Source: Streptomyces sp. CG1 (GTDB taxonomy: Bacteria > Actinomycetota > Actinomycetes > Streptomycetales > Streptomycetaceae). Taken from it: a DNA stretch of 64,000 bases. The notes beneath the pieces were generated by a model. The model ran no database searches, had not been told where the DNA came from, and saw only the letters and a list, made by a program, of their open reading frames with translations. The position numbers and the translations under genes were made by a program. The stretch's first letter is position 1. The number at the start of each line of letters is the position of its first letter. Positions 30,849 to 40,819 of this stretch are shown piece after piece. Where the stretch lies: assembly GCF_041080625.1 (NCBI RefSeq), contig NZ_CP163518.1, positions 6,689,501 through 6,753,500 of the forward strand, in the 5' to 3' direction.

Positions 30849-32057
30849 CTAGTTGTCGACTCGAACCGAGAACTCGCCCCCGGCGACCCGCGCCCGCAGC
30901 GTCTCGCCGCCGGTCACCTCGTCCGGGCCGCGCACCACATGCCCGTCGGCCTTCTGCAGCACCGCGTAGCCGCGCCGGAGCGTGGCCGCGGGGGAGAGCG
31001 CGACCACGCGCGCGTGCGTGTGCGTCAGCTCCGAGTCAGCGCGGTCGAGGAGATGCCCGAGGCAGCGCCGAGAACGCTCGGCCAGCGAGGCGACATGGTC
31101 CGCCCGTTCGTCGATCATCCGGTGCGGATCCTCTATCGAGGGCCGGGCCAGGGCGTGGGCCAGCCCCCGCTCCTCGCGCTCCACGAACGCCTCCACACAC
31201 CGCCGGGCCCGGTCCCGCAGCATCCGCACCCGCTCGAACTCCTCGCCCACGTCCGGCACGACCTTCTTGGCCGCGTCGGTGGGCGTGGAGGCACGCAGAT
31301 CGGCGACGTGGTCCAGCAGCGGGTTGTCGGGCTCGTGCCCGATCGCGGAGACGACGGGCGTACGGCACTGGGCCACGGCCCGTACGAGCTGCTCGTCGGA
31401 GAACGGCAGCAGGTCCTCCACACTGCCGCCGCCGCGCGCGACGATGATGACGTCCACGTCCTCGATCGCGTCCAGCTCTTTCACCGCCTGCACGACCTGC
31501 GGAACGGCGTGCACTCCCTGCACCGGGACGTTGCGCACCTCGAAGCGGACGGCGGGCCAGCGGTGCCGTGCGTTCTCCAGCACGTCGCGCTCCGCCGCGG
31601 AGGCGCGGCCGCAGACCAGCCCGATGAGCTGCGGCAGGAACGGCAGCGGCTTCTTCCGCTCCGGCGCGAACAGGCCCTCGGCCGCGAGCGCCTTCTTCAG
31701 CCGCTCCAGCCGGGCCAGCAGCTCACCGACACCTACGGGCCTGATCTCGGCGGCACGGAGGGACAACTGCCCACGCGGCGCATACCACTCGGGCTTCGCG
31801 AGCACGACGACCCGCGCACCCTCGCCCACGACGTCAGCGACCGCGTCGAACACCTGCCGATAGCAGGTCACGCTCACGGAGATGTCGTACGACGGATCCC
31901 GCAGCGTGAGAAAGACGACCCCGGCACCGGGCCGCCGCGACAACTGTGTGATCTGCCCCTCGACCCACACCGCACCGAGCCGATCGATCCACCCTCCGAT
32001 CAACCGGGAGACCTCGCCTACCGGGAGGGGTGCCTCCGGGGTCGTGTTCGCAGCCAT
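30849..32057 (-). CDS. xseA: Exodeoxyribonuclease VII large subunit
   Basis: 402 residues from ATG 32057 ([20 protein letters not shown]). It has an N-terminal OB fold (about 15-110, [13 protein letters not shown]) and a catalytic central domain with [41 protein letters not shown] and [23 protein letters not shown] long helical region and a C-terminal RRGYAVLQ strand follow. The length is near the actinobacterial norm. The upstream reading frame to 32261 is non-coding, overlapping the repeat at 32145. Confidence 0.95.
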   Translation of the reverse strand: MAANTTPEAPLPVGEVSRLIGGWIDRLGAVWVEGQITQLSRRPGAGVVFLTLRDPSYDISVSVTCYRQVFDAVADVVGEGARVVVLAKPEWYAPRGQLSLRAAEIRPVGVGELLARLERLKKALAAEGLFAPERKKPLPFLPQLIGLVCGRASAAERDVLENARHRWPAVRFEVRNVPVQGVHAVPQVVQAVKELDAIEDVDVIIVARGGGSVEDLLPFSDEQLVRAVAQCRTPVVSAIGHEPDNPLLDHVADLRASTPTDAAKKVVPDVGEEFERVRMLRDRARRCVEAFVEREERGLAHALARPSIEDPHRMIDERADHVASLAERSRRCLGHLLDRADSELTHTHARVVALSPAATLRRGYAVLQKADGHVVRGPDEVTGGETLRARVAGGEFSVRVDN

Positions 32058-32144
32058 GCGCCGAGCGTAACGGTCCCCTCTGACACCGGGCTCCGAAGCG
32101 CCGCCGGGCTTGCGGCCGCCTGCCGGGTCCGGGTCCGGTGCGGC

Positions 32145-32169
32145 GGGTCGCGCAGTTCCCCGCACCCCT
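32145..32169. repeat. Dispersed Streptomyces intergenic repeat, copy C
   Basis: GGGTCGCGCAGTTCCCCGCA then CCCCT. The reverse complement is nearly identical to copy D at 48438, the closest pair of the four. It lies in the gap between xseA and the amino-acid permease gene. Confidence 0.75.
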
Positions 32170-32253
32170 CGGGGAACTTCAGTGCCGCCGGTTTCGCAGC
32201 GGCACCCCGCACGCGCCGGCCGGCGACCCCACTCCGCCCGGCCCTCGCGCCGC

Positions 32254-33627
32254 TCAGCCACCCGGAACCGAGGCCCTGCCCCGCTGCCCCACCAGCACCA
32301 GCCCCCCGATCACCAACCAGGCCGCCCCCACCACCTGCGCCACCCCGCTCGCCTCCACGATCACCGCCACCGTGATCGCCGCCCCCACGCCCGGCACCAG
32401 TACATGCCGCCACCAGCTGACCCGCCCTTCCGGTCGCCGTACCGCGAAATACCCCACCACGCTCGCGTGCAGCAGGGTGAAGGCCGTCAGCGCGCCGACG
32501 TCGACCACCGAGACGAGCCTGTCCAGACCGTCGTCCCGCCGCGCCGCCCACCCCGCCGCGACCAGCGTGATCAGCGCCGAGCACAGCAGAGCGACCCGCG
32601 GCACACCGGCGTCCGTCCGGGACAGGGCCCGGGGCAGCCGCCGCTCCCGCCCCATCGCGAACAGCAGCCGCCCCGCCGCCGCCTGCCCGGCCAGCGCCGC
32701 GAACGCCGCCCCGATGGCCTTGCTCACGGCCACCAGATCATGCAGCCAGCCCCCGACCGAGACGTCCACGGCGTCGTAGAAGGCCGAGCCCTGCTTGCCG
32801 GGAACGGCGGCCAGCTGTGCGGACGTCGTCGGCTCCAGCAGCGCCACCAGATACGTCTGCGCCACGAACAGCACACCCGCCAGCGCCAGACAGAACAGCA
32901 GTGCCCGCGCCACCTTCGCCGAACCCCCGGTGACCTCCTCGGCGAACGTCGCGATCGCGTCGAAGCCCAGATACGACAGCACCGCCACCGACACCGCGCC
33001 GATCACCGCCGAGAGCGCGAAGGGACCCTGCGTGCCGTCACCGGACAGCGGCGACCACAGCCCCCGCGCCGCCCCGTCCCGCGCCAGCACCACGAGTGCC
33101 GCCACCACGAACACCAACAGGACGACGATCTCCATGGCCAGGACGAGGAAACCCACGATCGCGGCCGCCCGTACGCCCCACAGGTTCAGCAGTGTCGTGA
33201 CCACGACGGCCAGCGCGGTCCACACCCACCGGGACACCTGCGGGACCAGCGCGTTCATCGCGATCCCGGAGAAGAGATAGGCCACCGCCGGAATGAGGAC
33301 GTAGTCCAGCATCGCCATCCAGCCCGCGACGAACCCGGCCTCCTTCCCGAGCCCCACGCGCGCGTAGGCGAACACGGACCCCGCCTGCGGCACCACCCGC
33401 ACCATCTGCGCATAGCTGAATGCGGTGAATCCCATGGCGACCGTCGCCACGACGTACACCAGCGCCACCGCGCCGTGCGACCTGGCGTCCAGCGTGCCGA
33501 AGACGCCGACCGGCGCCATGGGGGCGATGAAGAGAAGTCCGTAGACCACGAGGTCCCGGAAACCGAGGCTGCGCCGCAGCCCGTGGTGCTCATCCGCCGG
33601 GGACGCCGTGGTTTCCGTGTCGGACAT
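32254..33627 (-). CDS. APC-superfamily amino acid permease
   Basis: 457 residues from ATG 33627 ([15 protein letters not shown]). About 12 TM helices. The first carries the unwound [15 protein letters not shown] segment used for substrate amino-group binding, and helix 6 has [18 protein letters not shown], both diagnostic of APC (2.A.3) transporters. It is probably a proton-coupled importer of amino acids or a related amine. It is not in an operon with an obvious catabolic gene. Confidence 0.9.
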   Translation of the reverse strand: MSDTETTASPADEHHGLRRSLGFRDLVVYGLLFIAPMAPVGVFGTLDARSHGAVALVYVVATVAMGFTAFSYAQMVRVVPQAGSVFAYARVGLGKEAGFVAGWMAMLDYVLIPAVAYLFSGIAMNALVPQVSRWVWTALAVVVTTLLNLWGVRAAAIVGFLVLAMEIVVLLVFVVAALVVLARDGAARGLWSPLSGDGTQGPFALSAVIGAVSVAVLSYLGFDAIATFAEEVTGGSAKVARALLFCLALAGVLFVAQTYLVALLEPTTSAQLAAVPGKQGSAFYDAVDVSVGGWLHDLVAVSKAIGAAFAALAGQAAAGRLLFAMGRERRLPRALSRTDAGVPRVALLCSALITLVAAGWAARRDDGLDRLVSVVDVGALTAFTLLHASVVGYFAVRRPEGRVSWWRHVLVPGVGAAITVAVIVEASGVAQVVGAAWLVIGGLVLVGQRGRASVPGG

Positions 33628-33701
33628 GGCACCCAGTGTTCCCCGCACGGCACCGGGGACGCGATCTCGGCACCGCCGAACGCGGCCTTACGATGGGACG
33701 C

Positions 33702-34709
33702 ATGACCGCTTCGCCTGGCCGCCGTGTCCTGCTCGCCGCCCCCCGGGGCTACTGCGCCGGTGTGGACCGCGCCGTCATCGCCGTCGAGAAGGCCCTCGAA
33801 CAGTACGGGGCCCCGATCTACGTCCGGCACGAGATCGTCCACAACAAGTACGTCGTGCAGACCCTGGAGAAGAAGGGTGCCGTCTTCGTGGAACGGACGG
33901 AGGAGGTGCCGCCCGGCAACATCGTCATGTTCTCGGCCCACGGCGTCGCCCCGGTCGTGCACGAGGAGGCCAAGCAGGGCCGCCTCGCCACCATCGACGC
34001 CACCTGCCCCCTGGTCACCAAGGTCCACAAGGAAGCCGTCCGCTACGCCAATGAGGACTACGACATCCTCCTGATCGGCCACGAGGGCCACGAGGAGGTC
34101 ATCGGCACCTCCGGCGAGGCCCCCGACCACATCCAGCTCGTCGACGGCCCCGAGGACGTCGCCAAGGTCGAGGTCCGCGACCCGTCCAAGGTCGTCTGGC
34201 TGTCCCAGACCACCCTCTCCGTGGACGAGACCATGGAGACCGTCGACGCCCTGAAGACCAAGTTCCCGGGGCTCGTCTCGCCGCCCAGCGACGACATCTG
34301 CTACGCCACGCAGAACCGTCAGCTCGCCGTGAAGCAGATGGGCGCCGAGGCCGAGCTGGTCATCGTCGTCGGTTCGCGCAACTCCTCCAACTCCAAGCGG
34401 CTCGTCGAGGTCGCCAAGCTCGCCGGCGCCCGCGAGGCCTACCTGGTCGACTTCGCCGACGAGATCGACGAGGCCTGGCTGGAGGGCGTGACGACCGTCG
34501 GCGTCACCTCCGGCGCGTCCGTCCCCGAGGTCCTCGTCGAGCAGGTGCTGGAGTGGCTCTCCGAGCGCGGCTACGGCGACGTGGAGATCGTCAGGGCGGC
34601 CGAGGAGTCCATCACCTTCTCGCTGCCCAAAGAGCTGCGCCGCGACCTGCGCGAGGAGGCGACGACCCTGGTCGCCGAGCGCGGTGGCACCGGTCCTTCC
34701 GAGGAGTGA
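33702..34709 (+). CDS. ispH: 4-hydroxy-3-methylbut-2-enyl diphosphate reductase
   Basis: 335 residues. This is the last step of the MEP pathway, giving IPP and DMAPP. The three 4Fe-4S cysteines C18 (RGYCAGV), C102 (DATCPLV) and C200 (ICYATQNR) and catalytic E132 (HEGHEEV) are present. Start: TACGAT (33689-33694) lies 7 nt before ATG 33702 with no Shine-Dalgarno, suggesting a leaderless transcript; an ATG at 33693 would add three residues. Confidence 0.95.
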   Translation: MTASPGRRVLLAAPRGYCAGVDRAVIAVEKALEQYGAPIYVRHEIVHNKYVVQTLEKKGAVFVERTEEVPPGNIVMFSAHGVAPVVHEEAKQGRLATIDATCPLVTKVHKEAVRYANEDYDILLIGHEGHEEVIGTSGEAPDHIQLVDGPEDVAKVEVRDPSKVVWLSQTTLSVDETMETVDALKTKFPGLVSPPSDDICYATQNRQLAVKQMGAEAELVIVVGSRNSSNSKRLVEVAKLAGAREAYLVDFADEIDEAWLEGVTTVGVTSGASVPEVLVEQVLEWLSERGYGDVEIVRAAEESITFSLPKELRRDLREEATTLVAERGGTGPSEE

Positions 34710-34738
34710 CTGTCAGTCCCGCGTCGTAACGTAGTGCC

Positions 34739-35485
34739 ATGCAGATCTTCGGCGTGGACATCGGCGGATCCGGGATCAAGGGCGCCCCTGTGGACCTGGA
34801 CAAGGGCGACCTGGCACAGGAGCGCCTCAAGGTGCTCACCCCGCACCCGGCGACACCGGACGGCGTGGCCGACGGGGTCAAGCAGGTCGTGGACCACTTC
34901 GGCTGGACCGGCCCGGTCGGCCTGACCTTCCCCGGAGTGGTCACGGGCGGCGCCATGATCCGTACGGCGGCGAACGTCGACAAGAGCTGGGTCGACACGG
35001 ACGCGCGCGCGTTGTTCAGCGGCAGACTGGGCGGCCTGCCGGTGGTCGTGCTCAACGACGCGGACGCGGCGGGCGTCGCCGAGATGCAGTTCGGCGCCGG
35101 CCGGGACCGCAAGGGCACGGTCATCCTGCTCACCTTCGGCACCGGCATCGGCAGCGCCGTCTTCGTGGACGGCGCCCTCGTCCCGAACACGGAACTGGGC
35201 CACCTCGAGCTCAACGGCCACGACGCCGAGAAGCGGGCCTCCAGCAAGGCCAAGGAAGACCACGAGCTGAGCTGGGAGCACTGGGCGCAGCGCGTCCAGA
35301 AGTATCTGGCGCATGTGGAGATGCTGTTCTCGCCGGAGCTGTTCATCCTCGGCGGCGGGGTCAGCCGCAAGGCCGACAAGTTCCTGCACCTCCTCGACGG
35401 CATCAAGGCCGAGATCGTCCCGGCCCAGCTGCAGAACAACGCGGGGATCGTGGGAGCGGCGATGAGAGCGGCCCAGCTGACGTAG
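34739..35485 (+). CDS. ppgK: Polyphosphate/ATP glucokinase
   Basis: 248 residues. A ROK-family kinase that phosphorylates glucose using polyphosphate or ATP. It has the phosphate-binding DIGGSGIKGAPVDL (6-19), GLTFPGVV, VLNDADAAGVAEM with the catalytic Asp, LLTFGTGIGSAVF, and the ELGHLELNG metal/sugar site. It starts ATG 34739; TAACGT (34727-34732) is 6 nt upstream, again pointing to a leaderless mRNA. Confidence 0.95.
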   Translation: MQIFGVDIGGSGIKGAPVDLDKGDLAQERLKVLTPHPATPDGVADGVKQVVDHFGWTGPVGLTFPGVVTGGAMIRTAANVDKSWVDTDARALFSGRLGGLPVVVLNDADAAGVAEMQFGAGRDRKGTVILLTFGTGIGSAVFVDGALVPNTELGHLELNGHDAEKRASSKAKEDHELSWEHWAQRVQKYLAHVEMLFSPELFILGGGVSRKADKFLHLLDGIKAEIVPAQLQNNAGIVGAAMRAAQLT

Positions 35486-35527
35486 GGCCCGGGAGGCGCA
35501 GCACCGCGGTGGCCGTGGCGCGCCGGC

Positions 35528-36091
35528 TCAGGTCCGGCGTCGGCGCCGCCGTACCCACTGCACCCGGCGTACGAGCACGATCAGCCCGGCGAAGAGCGTC
35601 CCGATGTACAGCCAGCCGGCCTGGGTGGCGAGCCCGGTGAACACCCCCATCAGCCGGCCGAGCAGACCCCCGTTTCCGTCGGCGGCGGGGATCAGCCCCA
35701 CGGCGAACGCGATCGGTACGATCACCGGGGCGGTCAGCACGTCCCCCGCCCGCACCCACAGCGCGGTCAGCACGCACACCGGGAGAAACAGCACACCGTA
35801 CACGGGCATGTACCCGTCGAAGAGCAGCGCGTCCAGACAGCCGAGCAGGAACATCGCGACGACACAGAACAGTCCGCTGCCGAGCCCGGTGAGCCGGGGG
35901 TTCGGCAGCCGCGGTCCCGGCACCGCCCGGGCCGCCCGCGCCACCCGTGCGCCGCGCTCCTTCCGCTGCGCCCCCGCCCCCGATCTGCCCTCCCCGCCCG
36001 ACCGGAGCCGGGCCTGCGAGGGCAGGTGCGCGGGCTGCGGCGTGCCACGTCGCGGTCCGTCGTCCGAGGGGCGCGATCTGTGTTGCTCCAC
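35528..36091 (-). CDS. DUF6542-type membrane protein
   Basis: 187 residues from GTG 36091. A basic, disordered N-terminal 60 residues are followed by four TM helices (about 69-90, 96-115, 120-140 and 155-177) and an Arg-rich tail. Streptomyces proteins of this size and layout next to ychF carry the DUF6542 annotation; the function is unknown. There is no visible ribosome-binding site. TAAGTT 6 nt before the GTG suggests a leaderless mRNA. Confidence 0.78.
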   Translation of the reverse strand: MEQHRSRPSDDGPRRGTPQPAHLPSQARLRSGGEGRSGAGAQRKERGARVARAARAVPGPRLPNPRLTGLGSGLFCVVAMFLLGCLDALLFDGYMPVYGVLFLPVCVLTALWVRAGDVLTAPVIVPIAFAVGLIPAADGNGGLLGRLMGVFTGLATQAGWLYIGTLFAGLIVLVRRVQWVRRRRRRT

Positions 36092-36275
36092 TGGACCAAC
36101 TTAGGTCTGTTTATGTGTCGAATCACCCATCAGACACGCCGGTAGGAAGAGCTTGGCAGGGCGTTCGAAGCTCCCGGGAGCCGGTGTGCGTGGACGCCGT
36201 AAACTGGGGGATCGGCCAGTGTCGCTCTCCGGCCCCTGGCACCCCCTGGCCCTCTCATCTACGGGAAGTCGCAAC

Positions 36276-37364
<1,089 letters not shown>

Positions 37365-37378
37365 TCGCTGCAGGTCAG

Positions 37379-37410
37379 AAGGGGCCGGGCTCCGGCGAGC
37401 CAGGCCCCTT
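37379..37410. terminator. Terminator after ychF
   Basis: AAGGGGCC (37379-37386) pairs with GGCCCCTT (37403-37410), enclosing a second stem GGCTC/GAGCC (37388-37401). It may also serve the convergent Uma2 gene. Confidence 0.75.
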
Positions 37411-37440
37411 CCGCGTTTCTGTGCTGACCTGGTGCTGACT

Positions 37441-38022
37441 TCAGTTGCCCCGCGATGGGGTGAGCTTGTCGAGGTCCAGGTTGATCTGGAACGGAACCGG
37501 GCGCTCCAAGGTGCCTCGGAAGATGCCGGCGGGTGCGTAGGCTCCAGTTGGTTCGTCGAGTTCATAGACATGGACGACGGGGGCGCCGCTCTCGTCCTCG
37601 ATGCACCAGTAGTGCGGGATGCCTGCCTCCGCGTACTTGCGGAGCTTGACCGTGCGGTCCCGGTGCGCGGACTCGGGTGAGACGACCTCGATGACGAGTC
37701 GCACCTCGTCCGGCGTGAACCAGGTGCGGTCTCCGTCGTAGTCGGCCGTCGTCAACAGCAGATCCGGCTCGGGCCGGTTTCGCTCGTCGAGCTTTATGGT
37801 CATCTCGCGGCCGACCCTGACATCGCAGGGCGCCTGCTCCATGAGGGCGACGGTGAGCATGGTGACGAGATGGCCGTGCCACCACCTCTGCGGCGACATC
37901 ATGAAGACAAGCGCTCCGTCGATCAGCTCGGTGTGGCGTGGCGCCTCGGGGAGGCGGTCCAGGTCCTCCGCGAGCCAGCCTTCCTCGCGCGGCGGGCGCA
38001 TCCAGTCGGGCAGTGCGGTCAT
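37441..38022 (-). CDS. Uma2-family (DUF820) PD-(D/E)xK-fold protein
   Basis: 193 residues from ATG 38022. It has the Uma2 pattern: ELIDGALVFMMSP near the start, a central RPEPDLLLTTADYDG with the catalytic Asp, then RLVIEVVSPESAHRDRTVKL carrying the ExV pair and Lys, and YAEAGIPHYWCIEDE. The fold is nuclease-like, but no Uma2 function is established. The gene sits alone between two copies of the ychF 3' end and is probably a recent insertion. Confidence 0.85.
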   Translation of the reverse strand: MTALPDWMRPPREEGWLAEDLDRLPEAPRHTELIDGALVFMMSPQRWWHGHLVTMLTVALMEQAPCDVRVGREMTIKLDERNRPEPDLLLTTADYDGDRTWFTPDEVRLVIEVVSPESAHRDRTVKLRKYAEAGIPHYWCIEDESGAPVVHVYELDEPTGAYAPAGIFRGTLERPVPFQINLDLDKLTPSRGN

Positions 38023-38085
38023 GGCTCAACCGTAGCGATACGACGAGGCGCGGGCCACGAGATCGTCAACGGCACTGTCACCGGC

Positions 38086-38103
38086 GTTCCGCTTCAACGT
38101 GTG
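38086..38103 (+). repeat. Right copy of the 18-bp ychF 3'-end repeat
   Basis: Identical to 37346-37363. The flanking bases differ on both sides, so the repeat is exactly bounded at 18 bp. Confidence 0.6.
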
Positions 38104-38113
38104 GCGGGCCCCT

Positions 38114-39418
38114 TCAGGGCAGTGTGCTCTCGGCGGCTGCCACGACCGTGCGTGCCTGGTGTTCCACTTGGCGGTGCACCGGTACCCAGCGCAGCCGCAG
38201 GGCCTTCTCGAAGTCCGTGCACCATGCGGTGAAGAGTTCGTCCAGGTCGCGGTGCAGACCGGGGGCGGCGTTGTCGTCGGCCGCCTTCAGCAGCCGTAAC
38301 AGAAGACCGGCCGCGCGGAGCGGTTGGCGGCGGGCGACGACGTCCAGGGCGCAGACCTGGGCTGTCGTCAACCGGCGTGGATCGTCGGGGTGTGCCGCGG
38401 CGGCCGCCTGCCGGGTGAGCGGTTCCCAGGAGTCGGCGACCAGGTCGTACAGACCGCCGGCCATCCACTCCAGCACGCGTCGGCGCGGGTCGTCCTGGGC
38501 CGGTGGCAGGAATGCGCGTGCTTTCTCGAGGACGGCGGTCACCTGCCGTCCGCCCTCCCGTACCAGCCCGGCCAGTTCGCGCAGTGCGGGAGCGGCCTGT
38601 GGGTGCGGGGACAGATCGTCGGCCATGTCGGTTGCCCACATAGGCACTTCGATGATCGCCGTGACACCGCCGTACCGCAGAGGTGCGCACCAGGTGGACA
38701 ACCCGATGTTCTCGGACCCGGCTGCCAGGCGGTCGGTGCTGTCCGGCGGAGGCAGGACGTAGACCCCGGGGCTGGGGTTTTCCCAGTACAGGGCGTCGAA
38801 CGTGCCGTGCTGGACCGGAATGCCGAGTTCCGTGGCGGACGTCTGGAAGGGTACGGCGAGTGCGGGGAGGTCGCGGGTGACCTGGACCCAGCTGCCGCCC
38901 GCTTCGACGCCGTGCAGGGAGCACTGGAGAAACGGACGCAGTTCGTCGATCACACGGAACAGCGTCCGGCTCTCCGGGAGCTGCCGCGATTCGATCGGTG
39001 CCCATTCCGGCTGTTCCGCCGCGACCGGGCGGTAGGCGGTGCGGTAGTAGCTCGCCAGGGTGTGGTCGGCCCCGGCCGTCGCCTCTTCGATTCCCCGGCT
39101 CAGCGCGGCGCCGTCCGGGTCCAGGCACAGGATGATGTCCCAGGTGACGATGGCGGGGTCCGTTGCCGTGGACAGACCGCCGCCGCGGGCCACCTGCTCC
39201 GCCAGCGCGAGCGCGGTCGCGGCGCCGACCGGCTCGTCGGGGTGCGGTCGGGCGACCACCAGGATGTGACGCGGCCCGTGTCCCACGGACAGCATCAGGA
39301 TCGGGCGGCCCGCCCGGGACGTCCCGATCCGGCGCAGGCGGCCGGCTCCGGGGAACCGGGAGACCAGCTGCCGCGCCGACTCGGTGACCTCCGCGACCGT
39401 GGGATATCGGTTGATCAT
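38114..39418 (-). CDS. M14-family zinc carboxypeptidase in a RiPP-like cluster
   Basis: 434 residues from ATG 39418 (MINRYPTVAEVTESA). It is an M14 metallopeptidase: H59 and E62 (ARPHPDEPVG), H169 (LQCSLHGVEAGG) and E257 (GVTAIIEVPMW) form the zinc and catalytic set. There is no signal peptide, so it acts in the cytoplasm. The C-terminal 130 residues are helical and unassigned. It lies 10 nt after the stop of a 25-residue peptide gene without a ribosome-binding site of its own, suggesting translational coupling. The likely role is trimming C-terminal residues from that peptide or its product. Confidence 0.85.
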   Translation of the reverse strand: MINRYPTVAEVTESARQLVSRFPGAGRLRRIGTSRAGRPILMLSVGHGPRHILVVARPHPDEPVGAATALALAEQVARGGGLSTATDPAIVTWDIILCLDPDGAALSRGIEEATAGADHTLASYYRTAYRPVAAEQPEWAPIESRQLPESRTLFRVIDELRPFLQCSLHGVEAGGSWVQVTRDLPALAVPFQTSATELGIPVQHGTFDALYWENPSPGVYVLPPPDSTDRLAAGSENIGLSTWCAPLRYGGVTAIIEVPMWATDMADDLSPHPQAAPALRELAGLVREGGRQVTAVLEKARAFLPPAQDDPRRRVLEWMAGGLYDLVADSWEPLTRQAAAAAHPDDPRRLTTAQVCALDVVARRQPLRAAGLLLRLLKAADDNAAPGLHRDLDELFTAWCTDFEKALRLRWVPVHRQVEHQARTVVAAAESTLP

Positions 39419-39428
39419 CCGCGTCTGG

Positions 39429-39506
39429 TCAGGCGCCGCCGTTGCCGCCGCTGTCGCTGGTGGTCTCCTTCTTGTCCAGCGGACGGATCTCGATCTTGTT
39501 CGGCAT
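39429..39506 (-). CDS. Putative RiPP precursor peptide (25 residues)
   Basis: ATG 39506 is preceded by GGGAGGA at good spacing. The 25-residue product begins MPNKIEIRPLDKKETT and ends SGGNGGA. The hydrophobic/charged front (KIEIRPLD) could be a leader for a PqqD-like recognition domain, and the Gly-rich tail a core or an activation site. It sits directly between an M14 peptidase and a divergent ThiF-type enzyme, as expected for a substrate of both. It is too short for a beta-grasp carrier protein. No cysteine or aromatic residue is present. Confidence 0.68.
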   Translation of the reverse strand: MPNKIEIRPLDKKETTSDSGGNGGA

Positions 39507-39634
39507 GCCGTGTCCTCCCGGTGGGGCTGTGGCGTGCGTGGTTGATGTGCTCTTGCCAGCGTTTGCTCAGCGGACAACTCTTGTCAATGTCCGTTGTTAT
39601 TCCGGGAGTTGGAGCTGACGAGATTGGCGCGAAG
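39507..39634. promoter_or_regulatory. Divergent promoter of the RiPP-like cluster
   Basis: A 128-bp gap, AT-richer than its surroundings. It contains GACAA-CTC-TTGTC (about 39573-39585), a small inverted repeat that may be an operator, and an in-frame ATG at 39587 that would lengthen the ThiF-like protein by 16 residues. Confidence 0.4.
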
Positions 39635-40819
39635 ATGACGGTGCCCGCGATGCGGCGGCCTAGGATCAAGCCGGAGCACCGGGCCTATCGAACCGTTGAC
39701 GGCCATGTGAGGATCGGGAGCGTCGTCCACGGCATCGGTGCCGAGGTCAAGGATCCCGACGGCTGGGTGTGGACGCTGGTCGTGGCCATGGACGGGACGC
39801 GGAGCGCCGCGGACATCGCCGCCGAGGTGTCGCGTCGGCACCCGGAACTACGGCTACCGGGCCCGGACATCGTGCAGGCGATGGCGGACCTGACCATGGC
39901 CGGGTTCGTGGAGGATGCCGGTGCCGCGCCGCCGGCGGAGCTGTCCGAGCGGGAACGGGAGCGGTACAGCAGGGGTATGACCCTGCTGCGCTGGATGGAT
40001 CTTCGGCCGAGGGAGAGTTCCTGGGAGCCCCAGGTGCGGCTGCGCCGTGCCCGGGTCCTTTTGATCGGCGTCGGCGGTACCGGCGGCGCCGCCGCACGGG
40101 ACCTGGTGGCCTCCGGGGTGGGGCGGTTGCACTGTGTCGACCCGGATGTCGTCGAACTGTCCAACCTCAACCGGCAGACCCTCTTCCGCGAGCGTGACCT
40201 CGGTACGCCCAAGATCGACGCGGCGCTGACGGCGTTGCACGCCCTGAACTCGGACACGACGGTCACCGGCGAGCGCCGCGAGGTACGCGGGCCGGCGGAC
40301 CTCGAAGACCTGCTGACCGGCGCCCCCGGCGGCTTGGGCGACCAGCCGGGGTACGACGTACTGCTGCTGGCCGCCGACCGCCCCGCGGCGCTCCGCAGTT
40401 GGGCCAACCGGGTCTGCCTGGCCTCCGGCACGTCGTGGGCCGAAGCCGGATACCGCGGCCCACTGGTGAGTGCCGGGGTCTTCACGCCGGGCCGCGGCGC
40501 GTGCTGGGAGTGTCTGCGCATCGCGGAGGCCGAGCGGCGCGATCTGCGGCTCGCGCCCGGCCAGGACGAGGATGCCGCCTCGCCGCGCATGCCGTGGAAT
40601 CCGGCCAACGCCGTGACCGCGGGCCTGTCCGGCGGTCTGCTGGCCCAGGCCGCCATCACGCTGCTGTGCGGTGTCCCGCCGGTCGATCCCGGATACCGGT
40701 TCGGCCTCAATCTCATGGTGCCCGGCGAAGCGATCGAGCAGCGCTCGGACCGACGCCCCGACTGCCCCGCCTGCCGGGCGGAACCAGCCGTGCATCGGGG
40801 ACCGGGAGACCCCTCGTGA
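39635..40819 (+). CDS. ThiF/E1-like adenylating enzyme with N-terminal PqqD-like domain
   Basis: 394 residues from ATG 39635; starts at 39587 or 39650 are possible. Residues 8-95 resemble a PqqD/RiPP recognition element (VVHGIGAEVKDPDGWVWTLV, DGTRSAADIAAEVSRRHP). Residues 138-345 are a ThiF/MoeB/MccB-type Rossmann domain: VLLIGVGGTGGAAARDL, VDPDVVELSNLNRQ with the catalytic Arg, and LGTPKIDAA. Two CxxC pairs (C290/C293 and C377/C380) form a structural zinc site. Such enzymes adenylate a C-terminal carboxylate using ATP. Here it would activate the small peptide, in the manner of MccB or ThiF. Confidence 0.86.
   Translation: MTVPAMRRPRIKPEHRAYRTVDGHVRIGSVVHGIGAEVKDPDGWVWTLVVAMDGTRSAADIAAEVSRRHPELRLPGPDIVQAMADLTMAGFVEDAGAAPPAELSERERERYSRGMTLLRWMDLRPRESSWEPQVRLRRARVLLIGVGGTGGAAARDLVASGVGRLHCVDPDVVELSNLNRQTLFRERDLGTPKIDAALTALHALNSDTTVTGERREVRGPADLEDLLTGAPGGLGDQPGYDVLLLAADRPAALRSWANRVCLASGTSWAEAGYRGPLVSAGVFTPGRGACWECLRIAEAERRDLRLAPGQDEDAASPRMPWNPANAVTAGLSGGLLAQAAITLLCGVPPVDPGYRFGLNLMVPGEAIEQRSDRRPDCPACRAEPAVHRGPGDPS

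Noticed and set aside
38324..40819. An 831-residue version of the ThiF-like protein starting inside the M14 peptidase region.
   Set aside because: The first 430 residues are an antisense shadow of the peptidase; the real domain starts near 39635.
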